In this document: positions 15,873 to 25,259 of the stretch, piece after piece
Layout: each line of letters starts with the position of its first letter
Numbering within the stretch: position 1 is the stretch's first letter
NCBI GenBank assembly: GCA_045538935.1
Contig: JAZQEI010000002.1
Span: 30,028 to 94,027 of the forward strand
Direction: 5' to 3'
DNA length: 64,000 nucleotides
Source of the DNA: RGIG3013 sp045538935
GTDB taxonomy: Bacteria; Bacillota; Clostridia; Oscillospirales; Acutalibacteraceae
The notes under the pieces: generated by a model
What the model saw: only the letters and a program-made list of their open reading frames with translations
What the model was told of the DNA's origin: nothing
Database searches by the model: none
Program-made: the position numbers and the translations under genes

Positions 15873-16112
15873 ATGAAAAGAATTATTGATAGCGAACAAT
15901 TAAATATAGTCGGAAATAAGATTAAACAAGCGCGTGAGCAAAAAGGCTACAGTCAAAAACAACTTTCAGAAAAGTTAGAGCTTTTAGCCGTTTACACCTG
16001 CCGTGGCTCAATTTCTCGCATTGAAAACGGCAAGCGTGCCGTAACCGATATTGAACTTGATGCCATATCGAAAGTTTTAGACGTTTCATTAGATTATTTA
16101 TTTGGTAGATAA
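15873..16112 (+). CDS. Xre-family transcriptional regulator
   Basis: A 79-residue single HTH_3 domain protein: IKQAREQKGYSQKQLSEKL (helices 1-2), GSISRIENGKRAVTDIELDA (recognition helix and following), ending SLDYLFGR, the common Xre C-terminus. The ATG at 15873 has AAAGAG 8 nt upstream; a GTG two codons earlier is also possible. It is divergent from the SLOG gene and probably autoregulatory through the palindromes between them. Confidence 0.85.
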   Translation: MKRIIDSEQLNIVGNKIKQAREQKGYSQKQLSEKLELLAVYTCRGSISRIENGKRAVTDIELDAISKVLDVSLDYLFGR

Positions 16113-16113
16113 C

Positions 16114-16159
16114 AAAAATACCCCCGAACAAACCAAAATGTTTGTTCGGGGGTATTTTT
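16114..16159. terminator. Bidirectional terminator between xre and pgsA
   Basis: A perfect 20-bp stem (16114-16133 with 16140-16159, core ACCCCCGAACAAAC) and a 6-nt loop, with T-runs in both directions. It ends both converging genes. Confidence 0.92.
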
Positions 16160-16167
16160 GTTTATGT

Positions 16168-16746
16168 TTATTTTGACGGGTCTACAAATTCTTTATTGTC
16201 GAGCATATAAATAACGCCGGATATTATGCAAAGTATAGCAGATACCCATAAAAGCACACTTGTACCAATTCTGAATATATTGGTAACTGTTTGTAGTTTT
16301 GGGAATAAATCAGCAAAGGCTTCAACCGTTATGGCATATATTATGGCGGTCATTTGGCTTACTGTTTTAAGTTTTCCAAAAATGTTTGCCGCAATTACCT
16401 TGCCGCCGGATGACACTGCTACAAGGCGCATAGAAGAAATCATAAACTCGCGGAATAACACTATAAATGCTATCCAAACCGAGCCTATGCCAATGTCTAG
16501 CGCTATAAAACCTAAAAATGCGGCGGTGGTTAACATTTTGTCGGCAAGTGGATCTAAAAACTTGCCAAAATCGGTTACCAAATTGTATTTGCGAGCCATT
16601 TTTCCGTCTATTAAGTCGGTTAAAGATGCCACAATAAAAATGAGTAGAGCTACTATGTAATGGAATTTAAAATTAACAAGTAGCGTAACCATAAAAATTG
16701 GGGTTAAAATTATTCTTAATATTGTCAGTTTGTTTGGGGTGTTCAT
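16168..16746 (-). CDS. pgsA: CDP-diacylglycerol--glycerol-3-phosphate 3-phosphatidyltransferase
   Basis: A 192-residue integral membrane enzyme that makes phosphatidylglycerophosphate. The CDP-alcohol phosphotransferase signature D-G-x2-AR-x8-G-x3-D-x3-D is present as DGKMARKYNLVTDFGKFLDP and LADK, with several hydrophobic segments around it. Its start overlaps the rimO stop (ATGA), so translation is coupled. It is last in the run from the lipoprotein/TCS genes through recA, a common clostridial neighbourhood. Confidence 0.93.
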   Translation of the reverse strand: MNTPNKLTILRIILTPIFMVTLLVNFKFHYIVALLIFIVASLTDLIDGKMARKYNLVTDFGKFLDPLADKMLTTAAFLGFIALDIGIGSVWIAFIVLFREFMISSMRLVAVSSGGKVIAANIFGKLKTVSQMTAIIYAITVEAFADLFPKLQTVTNIFRIGTSVLLWVSAILCIISGVIYMLDNKEFVDPSK

Positions 16747-18071
16747 TCTACCAATTCTCCTAACAAATCGTATTCTATGCTGTCAAAAATATTGACCTTT
16801 ACAAAATCGCCTATTTTAAGGGGTTTTGGGGTTGTAAAGAAAACCTTGCCGTCAATTTCGGGTGCATCAAACTCGCTGCGGCCATAATAACAACGAATAA
16901 ACGAGTCATAACCCTCTATAAGCACGGTAACGGTTTTGCCCTGCATATCAATAAGCTTTTGCTCGCTTACCGACATTTGCTCGCGCATTATAATGTCTAA
17001 ACGGTCTTGCTTTGTTTGTTCGTCTATCTGATTATCCATCTCGGCCGCAAAGGTACCTTCTTCGGCAGAATATGTAAAGCAACCGAGTTTATCGAACTTA
17101 TACTGCTTTACAAACTCACAAAGTTCACAAAACTGTTCTTCTGTCTCTCCGGGGAAGCCCGTAATAAAGGTAGTGCGAATTTTAACGTCTTTTACCTTGC
17201 TTCTTATTCTGTTAATTAATTCGCCTAAACTCTTAGCATCGCCGCGTCGGTTCATGCTCTTTAAAATATCACCATTTACATGCTGAAGAGGTATATCTAA
17301 ATATTTTACCAGCTTCTCTTCACTGTTTATTACATCTAAAAGCTCATCGGTTATACGCTCGGGGTAGGTGTAAAGGGTGCGTATCCAATAAATTTCGTCT
17401 ATTTTGCAAAGTTCTTTTAAAAGTTCGGGTAATTTAGACTCGCCGTAAATATCGGCACCGTATGCGGTGGTATCTTGAGCCACAACGATTAATTCTTTAA
17501 CACCTTTTTTAGCCAAGGCACGCGCCTCGCGCACTACGTCCTCTATTGTACGGCTACGCATTTTGCCTCTAATTTTAGGAATTGCGCAGTAGGTACAACA
17601 GTTATTACAGCCTTCTGCAATTTTTATGTAGGTAGAAAACGGATACGAGCCCAAAATGCGCTCCTTGCCCATTTCTAAGTCTTCTTTTGGGCCGTAAGAG
17701 TTTTCACACTCGCCCTTTACCGCCTTTTTTACAAGCTCAGCAATATTTTTATTAGAGCCAATACCTACAACTAGGTCTACCTCTTTTATTTCTTCGGTAA
17801 TGTCGTCTTTGTACCTTTCGGCAAGACAACCTGTTACTATAAGCGCCTTTAACTTGCCTGTTTCTTTGTATCGGGCGGCCTCTAGAATGTTTTCTATTGC
17901 CTCGGCCTTAGCAGATTCTATAAAGCCGCAGGTATTTATTATTATAGCGTCGGCCTGAGCCTCTTCATTTACAATTTCAATACCGTGATGCTGCAAGGAA
18001 TATAGCATCTGCTCGGCATCTATTTGGTTTTTAGGGCATCCTAACGATACCATTGCTACTTTAATGGGCAT
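16743..18071 (-). CDS. rimO: Ribosomal protein uS12 methylthiotransferase RimO
   Basis: A 442-residue radical-SAM methylthiotransferase that modifies the conserved Asp of ribosomal protein S12. The N-terminal UPF0004 domain has its cluster cysteines in LGCPKNQIDAE, NTCGFIESAK and VTGCLAERY. The radical-SAM cluster is CNNCCTYCAIP, and a C-terminal TRAM domain ends the protein. The short spacing after the third Cys and the LGCPKNQ start distinguish RimO from MiaB. The ATG follows the recX stop directly (TAAATG). Confidence 0.95.
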   Translation of the reverse strand: MPIKVAMVSLGCPKNQIDAEQMLYSLQHHGIEIVNEEAQADAIIINTCGFIESAKAEAIENILEAARYKETGKLKALIVTGCLAERYKDDITEEIKEVDLVVGIGSNKNIAELVKKAVKGECENSYGPKEDLEMGKERILGSYPFSTYIKIAEGCNNCCTYCAIPKIRGKMRSRTIEDVVREARALAKKGVKELIVVAQDTTAYGADIYGESKLPELLKELCKIDEIYWIRTLYTYPERITDELLDVINSEEKLVKYLDIPLQHVNGDILKSMNRRGDAKSLGELINRIRSKVKDVKIRTTFITGFPGETEEQFCELCEFVKQYKFDKLGCFTYSAEEGTFAAEMDNQIDEQTKQDRLDIIMREQMSVSEQKLIDMQGKTVTVLIEGYDSFIRCYYGRSEFDAPEIDGKVFFTTPKPLKIGDFVKVNIFDSIEYDLLGELVE

Positions 18072-18695
18072 TTAGTCCTCCGAAAACTCAATATCCTCAG
18101 CGTATTCTCTGAGGGCTTTTTTGATGTCGGCAAAGCCAAAGCCCTTACGCACAAGGGCCGAAAACACCTTATTTATATTTTCGGGTGTATTTAACTTTGC
18201 AGAATATTTTTTAGAAATAATTTCTTTAATTTGCTCTATAGGGTTTACATCGTAATTTTCTAGAACATCACGCATAACCTCGGGCTCTATGCCCTTTTCG
18301 AAAAGCTTGTGTTTGGCCTCGTTTAGTGAAATGTTTTGGCGCGCAAACGATTCTAATAAGCGCTTTGCATATTTTTCATCGTTTATATAACCGAGTTCTT
18401 CCATTCTATTGGTAGCGCTAACAACATTTTGCTCTAAAAAGCCGGCCGTTCTTAGTTTTTTTATAAGAGATTTTTTGCTTAAATCACCATTAGACAAATA
18501 GTAAATAGCACGCGATTTTGCACGTACAAAGTCGGAATCGACCTTTAGTTTTTCTATTTGCGACTCATCAAGGTCACTGCCAACACTAATTGCGCAGTTT
18601 AGAAAAAACTCTTTATCGAGCAAAAGGCAAGACCCATCTTCAAAGGTGATTTCTATTAAAGATTTTCTTACCTTTTCGGTTTTTACAACTTTCAT
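18072..18695 (-). CDS. recX: Regulatory protein RecX
   Basis: A 207-residue RecX-family modulator of RecA filaments, made of three-helix repeats. Typical features are YLSNGDLSKKSLIKKLRTAG, LGYINDEKYAKRLLES and GIEPEVMRDVLE, ending in KGFGFADIKKALRE. Its ATG overlaps the recA stop (TAATG), as usual for the recA-recX pair. Confidence 0.93.
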   Translation of the reverse strand: MKVVKTEKVRKSLIEITFEDGSCLLLDKEFFLNCAISVGSDLDESQIEKLKVDSDFVRAKSRAIYYLSNGDLSKKSLIKKLRTAGFLEQNVVSATNRMEELGYINDEKYAKRLLESFARQNISLNEAKHKLFEKGIEPEVMRDVLENYDVNPIEQIKEIISKKYSAKLNTPENINKVFSALVRKGFGFADIKKALREYAEDIEFSED

Positions 18696-19822
18696 TATTC
18701 GTCAACCGAAATATCGATATCTATTTTACGTTTTGGTTTACTTTCTTCGGCGGGTACGGGATTTTCTAGGGTTGGAACCTCGCCGCCCTCGTTTTTGCTA
18801 GCCTGTGTAAAGGTAAGCTTTGCAATGGCTTCGGCTATTTTTTCCTCAACCTCTTTAGCAAGCTCTGGACGTGCTTCGAAAAGTGCCTTTGTATTATCAC
18901 GACCTTGACCTAAGCGGTCCTCACCATAATAAAACCATGCGCCCGAACGGCGTAGTATGCCGTGTTCAACGCCCATATCTACAATTTCGCCAACGTGGGA
19001 AATACCCTTGCCGTACATAATATCGAACTCGGCCTCTCTAAACGGGGGCGATACCTTGTTCTTTGTAACCTTAGCCTTAGTACGCGAGCCAATCATTTTG
19101 CCGCCCGCCTTTAAGGTTTCGGTACGGCGAATGTCTATGCGCACACTGGCATAAAAGCGTAGCGCTCTACCACCCGTTGTAGTTTCATTAGAACCGTACA
19201 TAACACCGATTTTTTCTCTTAACTGGTTAATGAATATTACAACACAATTAGACTTAGAAATTGCACCTGCAAGCTTTCTTAAAGACTGCGACATTAAACG
19301 AGCGTGAAGTCCTACGTGGGATTCACCCATCTCGCCCTCAATTTCGGCCTTGGGCACTAATGCTGCAACCGAGTCGATTACAACAACATCTACTGCACCC
19401 GAGCGAACTAAAGCCTCGGTAATTTCTAATGCTTGCTCGCCGGTATCGGGCTGAGAAACGAGTAAAGAGTCGATATCTACGCCCAAATTTGCCGAATAAA
19501 CGGGGTCTAGAGCATGCTCTACATCTATAAACGCTGCGGTGCCGCCAAGCTTTTGAGCTTCGGCAACAACGTGTAATGCTATGGTTGTTTTACCCGAAGA
19601 TTCCGGGCCGTAAATTTCTATAATTCTGCCTCTGGGCACGCCGCCTATGCCAAGGGCTATATCGAGCGAGAGTGAGCCTGTAGAAATACTGTCTACCTGC
19701 ATTTTTGCATTTTCTCCTAAACGCATAACTGCACCCTGACCAAAGCTTTTTTCAATTTGGTCTAAGGCTGTTTGAAGGGCTTTTTGCCTATCGTTTGTTT
19801 TGTCTTTTATTTTATCTGCCAT
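18695..19822 (-). CDS. recA: Recombinase RecA
   Basis: A 375-residue DNA-strand-exchange ATPase. Walker A is GPESSGKTT, and FIDVEHALDP, VVIDSVAALVPKAEIEGE and INQLREKIGVMYGS (L2 region) are intact. The C-terminal tail is acidic and Lys/Pro-containing. The ATG at 19822 is chosen because AGGAG lies 8 nt upstream; an in-frame GTG three codons earlier falls inside that site. No intein is present. I did not pick out a convincing LexA box upstream, because the gene is internal to a long operon. Confidence 0.98.
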   Translation of the reverse strand: MADKIKDKTNDRQKALQTALDQIEKSFGQGAVMRLGENAKMQVDSISTGSLSLDIALGIGGVPRGRIIEIYGPESSGKTTIALHVVAEAQKLGGTAAFIDVEHALDPVYSANLGVDIDSLLVSQPDTGEQALEITEALVRSGAVDVVVIDSVAALVPKAEIEGEMGESHVGLHARLMSQSLRKLAGAISKSNCVVIFINQLREKIGVMYGSNETTTGGRALRFYASVRIDIRRTETLKAGGKMIGSRTKAKVTKNKVSPPFREAEFDIMYGKGISHVGEIVDMGVEHGILRRSGAWFYYGEDRLGQGRDNTKALFEARPELAKEVEEKIAEAIAKLTFTQASKNEGGEVPTLENPVPAEESKPKRKIDIDISVDE

Positions 19823-19843
19823 ATGTATCACTCCTGTGTGTTT

Positions 19844-20686
19844 TTAAAATTCTTTAAGTTTAGCCTCTATAACACGGTTTTGGCCGTTATAGTCGTTTAT
19901 TACTTTTATGTCGCAAAAGTTATTATCTTCTAAAATTTTTGAAACCTCTTCTGCCTGACTGAAACCTATTTCTAAAAAGATTTTGCCGTTTTGATTTAGC
20001 AAACATTCCTTTGCTCGTACGGCTATTGATTTATAAAATTTAAGTCCGTCTTTTCCGCCGTCGAGTGCGGTTTTAGGCTCACGCAAAACCTCGGTTTGCA
20101 AAGTATCGATTTCACCGGTTTTTATATAAGGCGGATTACTTAGTATAACGTCGAATTTATTGTTGGTAGTAAAGGTAAAAACATCGTCTAAAATAGGGGT
20201 TACATTTACCTTTAGATTTTTTATGTTTTTTGTTAGGTACTCGTATGCTTCGGGCTCTTTTTCAAGCGCAAACACAAAAGCATTAGGGCATTTTTTTGCC
20301 ACCGTCGCCGCAATACAGCCACTGCCCGAGCATAAATCTATAACCCTTAAAGGTCGATTACCTATATACTCTATTGCTTTTTCGCATAAAACCTCGGTGT
20401 CAGCTCTGGGTATTAGCACACCCTTGCCCACATTAAATTTTAAACCGTAAAATTCCCACTCGCCAAATATATACTGAAGCGGCTCGCCGGTTTTACGCCT
20501 ATATAAAATGTCGCATAAAGTGTCAAACTGTGTTTCGGGCAAAGTGCTTGCATATTGAGTTAAAATTTCGGTTGTGCTAAGGCCGGTTATATGCATTATT
20601 ATCTGCTTTGCTTCGAAAACAACTTCTTCTATATCACAGTTTTGCAAATAAACCTTAGCATAGTCATAAGCTTGTTTTATTGTCAT
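19844..20686 (-). CDS. prmC: Peptide chain release factor N5-glutamine methyltransferase
   Basis: A 280-residue SAM methyltransferase that methylates the GGQ glutamine of RF1/RF2. Seen are the N-terminal helical domain, the SAM loop VIDLCSGSGCIA and the catalytic SNPPYIKTGEI. The ATG at 20686 shares bases with the DUF1385 stop (TAATG), and I take it over an upstream in-frame GTG. DUF1385-prmC adjacency is conserved in Firmicutes, where prfA often follows; here recA follows. Confidence 0.93.
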   Translation of the reverse strand: MTIKQAYDYAKVYLQNCDIEEVVFEAKQIIMHITGLSTTEILTQYASTLPETQFDTLCDILYRRKTGEPLQYIFGEWEFYGLKFNVGKGVLIPRADTEVLCEKAIEYIGNRPLRVIDLCSGSGCIAATVAKKCPNAFVFALEKEPEAYEYLTKNIKNLKVNVTPILDDVFTFTTNNKFDVILSNPPYIKTGEIDTLQTEVLREPKTALDGGKDGLKFYKSIAVRAKECLLNQNGKIFLEIGFSQAEEVSKILEDNNFCDIKVINDYNGQNRVIEAKLKEF

Positions 20687-21639
20687 TAGCAGCACCTATC
20701 GGAATCGTCTTCGGGTATAACGGCGGTGAGTGCCGAAATAGCAATTTCGATCATATCGTCATCGGGCTCTTTTACGGTTAAGCGTTGAAGCCAAAGTCCC
20801 GGAGCAGATATTATGCGGGTAAATAAATTATCAAATCTACCGCAAATTTTTATAAGCTCATAGCTTAAACCTAACATAACCGGAATAATTAAAATTTTAG
20901 TGGCAACCCAAATTAGTCTAAATTCTGCCGATTTTAACACCGGGAAAAGTGTGGTTAAAATAAAAGATACAAATATACTTACAATTAGAGTTACTATTAA
21001 AAATGATGTTCCGCAACGCGGGTGAAAGCGCGAGTGTTTTCTAACATTTTCTACTGTTAACTCTTCCTCGGCCTCGTAACAGAAAATGCTTTTATGCTCT
21101 GCGCCGTGGTACATAAATACTCGTTTTATGTCTTTCATATTAGAAACCAGTGCAATATATGCCACAAAAACAGCTATTTTTATAAAGCCCTCAAACACGG
21201 GTTTTAGGTTTGATATATCGTTTTTAAATGCCGATGCAAATAAATCGAACAAAAATGACGGCACCCACATAAACAAAAACACCGATAACATAACGCCCAA
21301 AACCGATGCAACTACCATTACAATATTCATAAGTGCGGAAGATTTTTTGCTATCTTCTTCGGTTTTTTCTTTGTCTTCTTCTAAATCGGTAAAGCCCGAT
21401 TTATCAGCCGAAATCATAAGTGCTTTATAGCCTAAAAGCAAACTCTCTATCATATTTACGACACCGCGCAAAATGGGCAGTTTTAAAAACTTAATTTTTT
21501 CTTTTATAGATTTAGTTTCTAAATCTATAGTTTCTATTTGGTTGTCGGGCAGTCTTACGGCCATGGTGGTTTTGTGCGGGCCGCGCATTAAAATGCCCTC
21601 TATAAGCGCCTGACCGCCTATTGATGTTTTTTTGCTCAT
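20686..21639 (-). CDS. DUF1385 family membrane protein (YqhQ-like)
   Basis: A 317-residue polytopic membrane protein of the DUF1385 family; its function is not established. Seen are the N-terminal IGGQALIEGILMRGP, several transmembrane segments (about residues 105-130, 150-170, 210-235 and 240-260), and the HGAEHKSIFCYE and RFHPRCGTSF motifs, whose His and Cys residues could bind metal. It sits 2 nt after the histidine kinase gene and overlaps prmC by one base. Confidence 0.85.
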   Translation of the reverse strand: MSKKTSIGGQALIEGILMRGPHKTTMAVRLPDNQIETIDLETKSIKEKIKFLKLPILRGVVNMIESLLLGYKALMISADKSGFTDLEEDKEKTEEDSKKSSALMNIVMVVASVLGVMLSVFLFMWVPSFLFDLFASAFKNDISNLKPVFEGFIKIAVFVAYIALVSNMKDIKRVFMYHGAEHKSIFCYEAEEELTVENVRKHSRFHPRCGTSFLIVTLIVSIFVSFILTTLFPVLKSAEFRLIWVATKILIIPVMLGLSYELIKICGRFDNLFTRIISAPGLWLQRLTVKEPDDDMIEIAISALTAVIPEDDSDRCC

Positions 21640-21641
21640 TA

Positions 21642-23054
21642 TTACTCCTCTACTATTGGCAAGGCTACCGAAACTGTTGTGCCTACGCCCTCGGTTGATT
21701 CTACAAATAAAAGTCCGTTGTGTTGTTTTATAATTTCGTCGGCCATGGCAAGACCTATACCCGAACCGCGAACGGTTTTGTTGGCCTTATAAAATTTTTC
21801 TTTAACGTGGTCTATGTCGGCCTCGGGTATGCCCACACCGGTATCGGCAATTTTTATGATTACACAGCCTTCTTCTAGTGTGTGCTCTATTAATATTTGT
21901 CCGCCTGATTCGGTGTATTTTACGGCGTTATCTATAATATTTATAAACACCTGCTTTAAACGGTTAGGGTCGCCGTAGATAATGTGCTCATATTTAGGCT
22001 CAGCATAAATAAGCTCTAATTTTTGTTGTTTTGCAAGTTCTACATACATACTTACGGCATCGTTTAAAATGCGACAAAGGTCTATATTTTGCATTTGAAG
22101 CGTAAGTCGACCGGTTTGCATACGTGAGAAATCTAAAAGCTCTTCTACAAGGCCAGATAAACGCTCGGTTTCGCTTAAAATAACATCTAGTCCTTTATGA
22201 ACAAGCTCATCAGAAGATTCGTCTAAGGTCATTTTTGCGGTTTCACCCCAACCTCGAATGGCGGTTAAAGGTGTTCTTAATTCGTGAGATACAGATGATA
22301 TAAAGTCATTCTTTATTTCTTCTGCCTTTTTAAGCTCGCTTGCCATATAGTTTATGGTGTCACACAGTTCTGCAATTTCGTTCTTACCCTTTACCTGCAA
22401 GGTTGTGTTAAAGTCACCCATGGCAATTTTACGGGCCGAATTACTAACATCGGCTATTGGGCGCACGATTGACCCAACAAAGTAAAGACCCGATAAAAGT
22501 GCAAATAAAATTATTATAACGCCAACCGAAACAACGGCTATGCTTAAAAAGAAAATTTGCCTGTCTACCGCTCTTAACGATATTACCCAACGCACCGCTC
22601 CGCCAATGCCGTTTCCGTAGTCGGCAAGCATGGTGGTCTCGGACATTATTTTCTCGCCCGTAATGCTTTTACCCTGCCAAAGACCCGTACCCGACGGTGC
22701 CGTTTTAGCCACATTATAGTCGGGCATATAGGTTTGAACCGGGTCAAAGCCTGTGGTAGTAACAAGCACTAAACCGTTTTTATCTATAATTTGTACTTCT
22801 ACCTTGTCTTTATACTCAAACTGCTCTGCGTAATCACGCGCAAGTGAATAATAACCCTCGGGAGTAGTAGCAGACGACAACATTGTAAACGACTTTGTAA
22901 GCTCGCTTGCTTTGGTGTTTGCGGCCTGATAATAATATGTGCGAATATAAACAAGAGCAAGGGTTACAATTAGCGCAACAACGCCAAGCATTATTAAAAA
23001 TATACTGTAAAACCAACGCTTAGTTATGCCCTTGACCTTAATTTCGAGCTCCAT
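21642..23054 (-). CDS. Sensor histidine kinase
   Basis: A 470-residue membrane sensor kinase. TM1 spans about residues 15-37. An extracytoplasmic sensor of about 130 residues lies between TM1 and TM2 (about 168-192). A HAMP linker is followed by HisKA, with the phospho-acceptor His in SVSHELRTPLTAIRG. The HATPase_c domain has N box NIIDNAVKYTE, G1 IADTGVGIP and G2 GSGIGLAMA. It is next to the OmpR-type regulator and partners it. The organisation is WalK/PhoR-like but without a cytoplasmic PAS domain. The signal sensed is unknown. Confidence 0.92.
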   Translation of the reverse strand: MELEIKVKGITKRWFYSIFLIMLGVVALIVTLALVYIRTYYYQAANTKASELTKSFTMLSSATTPEGYYSLARDYAEQFEYKDKVEVQIIDKNGLVLVTTTGFDPVQTYMPDYNVAKTAPSGTGLWQGKSITGEKIMSETTMLADYGNGIGGAVRWVISLRAVDRQIFFLSIAVVSVGVIIILFALLSGLYFVGSIVRPIADVSNSARKIAMGDFNTTLQVKGKNEIAELCDTINYMASELKKAEEIKNDFISSVSHELRTPLTAIRGWGETAKMTLDESSDELVHKGLDVILSETERLSGLVEELLDFSRMQTGRLTLQMQNIDLCRILNDAVSMYVELAKQQKLELIYAEPKYEHIIYGDPNRLKQVFINIIDNAVKYTESGGQILIEHTLEEGCVIIKIADTGVGIPEADIDHVKEKFYKANKTVRGSGIGLAMADEIIKQHNGLLFVESTEGVGTTVSVALPIVEE

Positions 23055-23088
23055 AACACTACTCCTTTCTGTTAATTTTAAAATTCAA

Positions 23089-23793
23089 TTAGTCTTCGGT
23101 GTTCCACTTATAGCCCATGCCCCAAACTGTTACAAGGTGTTTTGGGTTACCCGGCTCGTCTTCTATTTTCATACGTAATCTGCGAATATTTACGTCTACT
23201 ATTTTTTCTTCGCCGTAATAGTTAGTGCCCCAAACTCTATTTAAAATATCGGTACGCTCTATGGCGGTGTCGGGATTAGTGAAGAAATATTCTATAATTT
23301 GGAACTCTACCTGGGTGAGTTCTATGTTTTTATCGTTCTTTAAAAGGGTGTGACGGCGCAAATTAAGTGTAAACTCGCCGAGTTTTATTTCATCGGAATT
23401 TTTATTGCCCGATGCAGAGTTAACCTCTACTCTACGATATAGCGAATCTACTCTGGCAAGTAATTCTGCAGGAGAAAAGGGCTTTGTAATGTAGTCATCG
23501 GCGCCCATCATAAGACCGCTTATTTTATCCATTTCTTGTGTGCGGGCAGTAAGCATAATAATACCAAGCTTGTTTGATACCTTTCTGAGCTCTTTGCAAA
23601 GTGTAAAGCCATCCATACCCGGCATAGAAACATCTAAAAGAGCGATATCAAAGCTTTCGGGCGCGGTTAAAAATATATCTAAGGCCTCTTCGCCGCTGCC
23701 GGCTTGTACTGTTGTGTAGCCTGCACGGTTTAAATTTATGGCTTCAAACTCGCGAATGGCAACTTCATCTTCAACAAGTAAAATTCTTTTCAT
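23089..23793 (-). CDS. OmpR/PhoB-family response regulator
   Basis: A 234-residue two-domain regulator. In the receiver domain the phospho-acceptor Asp is in ALLDVSMPGMDG, the acidic pair in VEDE and the switch Lys in YITKPFSP. The C-terminal winged helix carries the TQVEFQIIEYFFTNPD and VDVNIRRLRMKIED pattern of the OmpR class. It lies 34 nt upstream of its kinase and 11 nt after a lipoprotein gene, all on one strand. Confidence 0.94.
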   Translation of the reverse strand: MKRILLVEDEVAIREFEAINLNRAGYTTVQAGSGEEALDIFLTAPESFDIALLDVSMPGMDGFTLCKELRKVSNKLGIIMLTARTQEMDKISGLMMGADDYITKPFSPAELLARVDSLYRRVEVNSASGNKNSDEIKLGEFTLNLRRHTLLKNDKNIELTQVEFQIIEYFFTNPDTAIERTDILNRVWGTNYYGEEKIVDVNIRRLRMKIEDEPGNPKHLVTVWGMGYKWNTED

Positions 23794-23804
23794 TAGTTTA
23801 CTCC

Positions 23805-25121
23805 TTATCCAATAAGCTTAAACATTTTCTTTAGCTGTTCTATATCAACCTGTGATTCTTCCATTAAGTTTATAGATGCAACATATACCGTACCGTCTTG
23901 ACGTATTAGTTCAAACAGCTCACCTCTGTTGTAATCGGCCGAGTCCCACTCGGTTTCGGACACAAGCTGTACCCTAAACAGTTCGTTAAGAGCCATATTG
24001 TCTTTTTTATCCCAAAGGTAAATAATACGCAATCTTGACGGAATTTTACGGGTTAGGGTTATGTTTTCTTCAGACAAAAAGTCTGGAAGCAATAAATAAT
24101 AGCCGTCGGTATAGTTCATAATGGTGCGAGCTACGGGCTTTAGTGCAGAGTCTTCTACAGTAGACCACTCGGTAATATATGCACGTTCTGAATCAGAAAG
24201 CTGCTCGGCGGTGGGTAGCACCTTCATTATGGGAATATCTATTGTGCCGTCTGAGTCAAAATCACGACTGGTAATGCTTGAGTTTCTAAAGGTTGCGGTG
24301 GTTTCGGTGGTTAGCGGATCATAAAAAATACTGCTTAAGATATTTTCATTAAAGGTTATTACCTCGGTTAACATTCCGGTTCCCTTTTGAGCGTCTATGA
24401 AAACGGCGCTCATACCGTTTGCCTTAGATATTTGCGGTAGTGAGTGCTGTGTAACACTCGCATCTAACAGACAGTTGGCAATTTCGGTAACACCTTGTTC
24501 GGTTAAGGAAAACAGTCTTGCTACGGAGATCTTTTCGGCTATGCTGTGGTAGTTTATAAATAACTCGTTTTGTGAGTTTGCATCTAAATCACAAATTAAA
24601 AAGCCGCTGTATTTTTCTAGCAAGCGCTGTGTTAATTTGCCGTCGGAAACCGAATAAATGGCAACCTGTCGGTCGGCCGTACCGAAAACGTTCCAACCTA
24701 CTACAATCTCGCTTATGCCATCGTTATCCATATCGGAAAACAGAATTTGCTCTACACCGGTTGCAGTAATTGAGTTGTCGTTAACCGTAACCCATTTACC
24801 GTTTATGTTGCAAATATATGCTAAATGCAGTGTTACAACACCGTCGGTAGTGGTAGAGTAAAAAGCAAACGCTTCGTTTATTAAATCGTTATTAATATCG
24901 TGCAGAACGAAGGCCGACTGATATTTTCCGGATTCTGGATATTTTAGGGTGTAGGCCTTTTTTGCGTAAGAATCTAGAGCCTGCTTTACAAGACCCATTT
25001 CGCCCGCGGGGTTAGGTGGAGATAAAAGGGCAGAAATATCGCTATCAAAACTGGTGCAAGCCGTAAGAGTAAACGCAAAAATTAGGCATAGCACTAAAGC
25101 AATAAAACGTTTTATCTTCAA
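23805..25121 (-). CDS. Lipoprotein with beta-propeller/FG-GAP-like repeats
   Basis: A 438-residue exported lipoprotein. After the signal peptide the lipobox is LTAC, with lipidated Cys near residue 22. The rest contains repeated D-x-[DN]-x-D-G-type segments (DINNDLINEAF, DMDNDGISEIVVG, DLDANSQNELF, DFDSDGTIDIP), as in FG-GAP/VCBS-like propellers that bind calcium. The start is taken as TTG at 25121, with GGGGGAG just upstream; an ATG 17 codons earlier would spoil the signal peptide. As first gene of the two-component operon it may be an accessory sensor or an extracytoplasmic partner of the kinase, which is inference. Confidence 0.72.
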   Translation of the reverse strand: MKIKRFIALVLCLIFAFTLTACTSFDSDISALLSPPNPAGEMGLVKQALDSYAKKAYTLKYPESGKYQSAFVLHDINNDLINEAFAFYSTTTDGVVTLHLAYICNINGKWVTVNDNSITATGVEQILFSDMDNDGISEIVVGWNVFGTADRQVAIYSVSDGKLTQRLLEKYSGFLICDLDANSQNELFINYHSIAEKISVARLFSLTEQGVTEIANCLLDASVTQHSLPQISKANGMSAVFIDAQKGTGMLTEVITFNENILSSIFYDPLTTETTATFRNSSITSRDFDSDGTIDIPIMKVLPTAEQLSDSERAYITEWSTVEDSALKPVARTIMNYTDGYYLLLPDFLSEENITLTRKIPSRLRIIYLWDKKDNMALNELFRVQLVSETEWDSADYNRGELFELIRQDGTVYVASINLMEESQVDIEQLKKMFKLIG

Positions 25122-25227
25122 AAAACACTCCCCCTTTGTAAAAATATATCTATACAAAATAAAGTATATCACAAGTTACTAAATTTCTCAACAATTTTAT
25201 TATAATATATATATAATATTTTAATGC

Positions 25228-25259
25228 AAAAAAAGATATCCGACTAATTGTCGGATATC
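25228..25259 (-). terminator. Terminator overlapping the pepF stop codon
   Basis: GATATCCGAC (25235-25244) pairs with GTCGGATATC (25250-25259), followed on the minus strand by TTTTTTT. The 5' arm encodes the last pepF codons. Confidence 0.88.
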
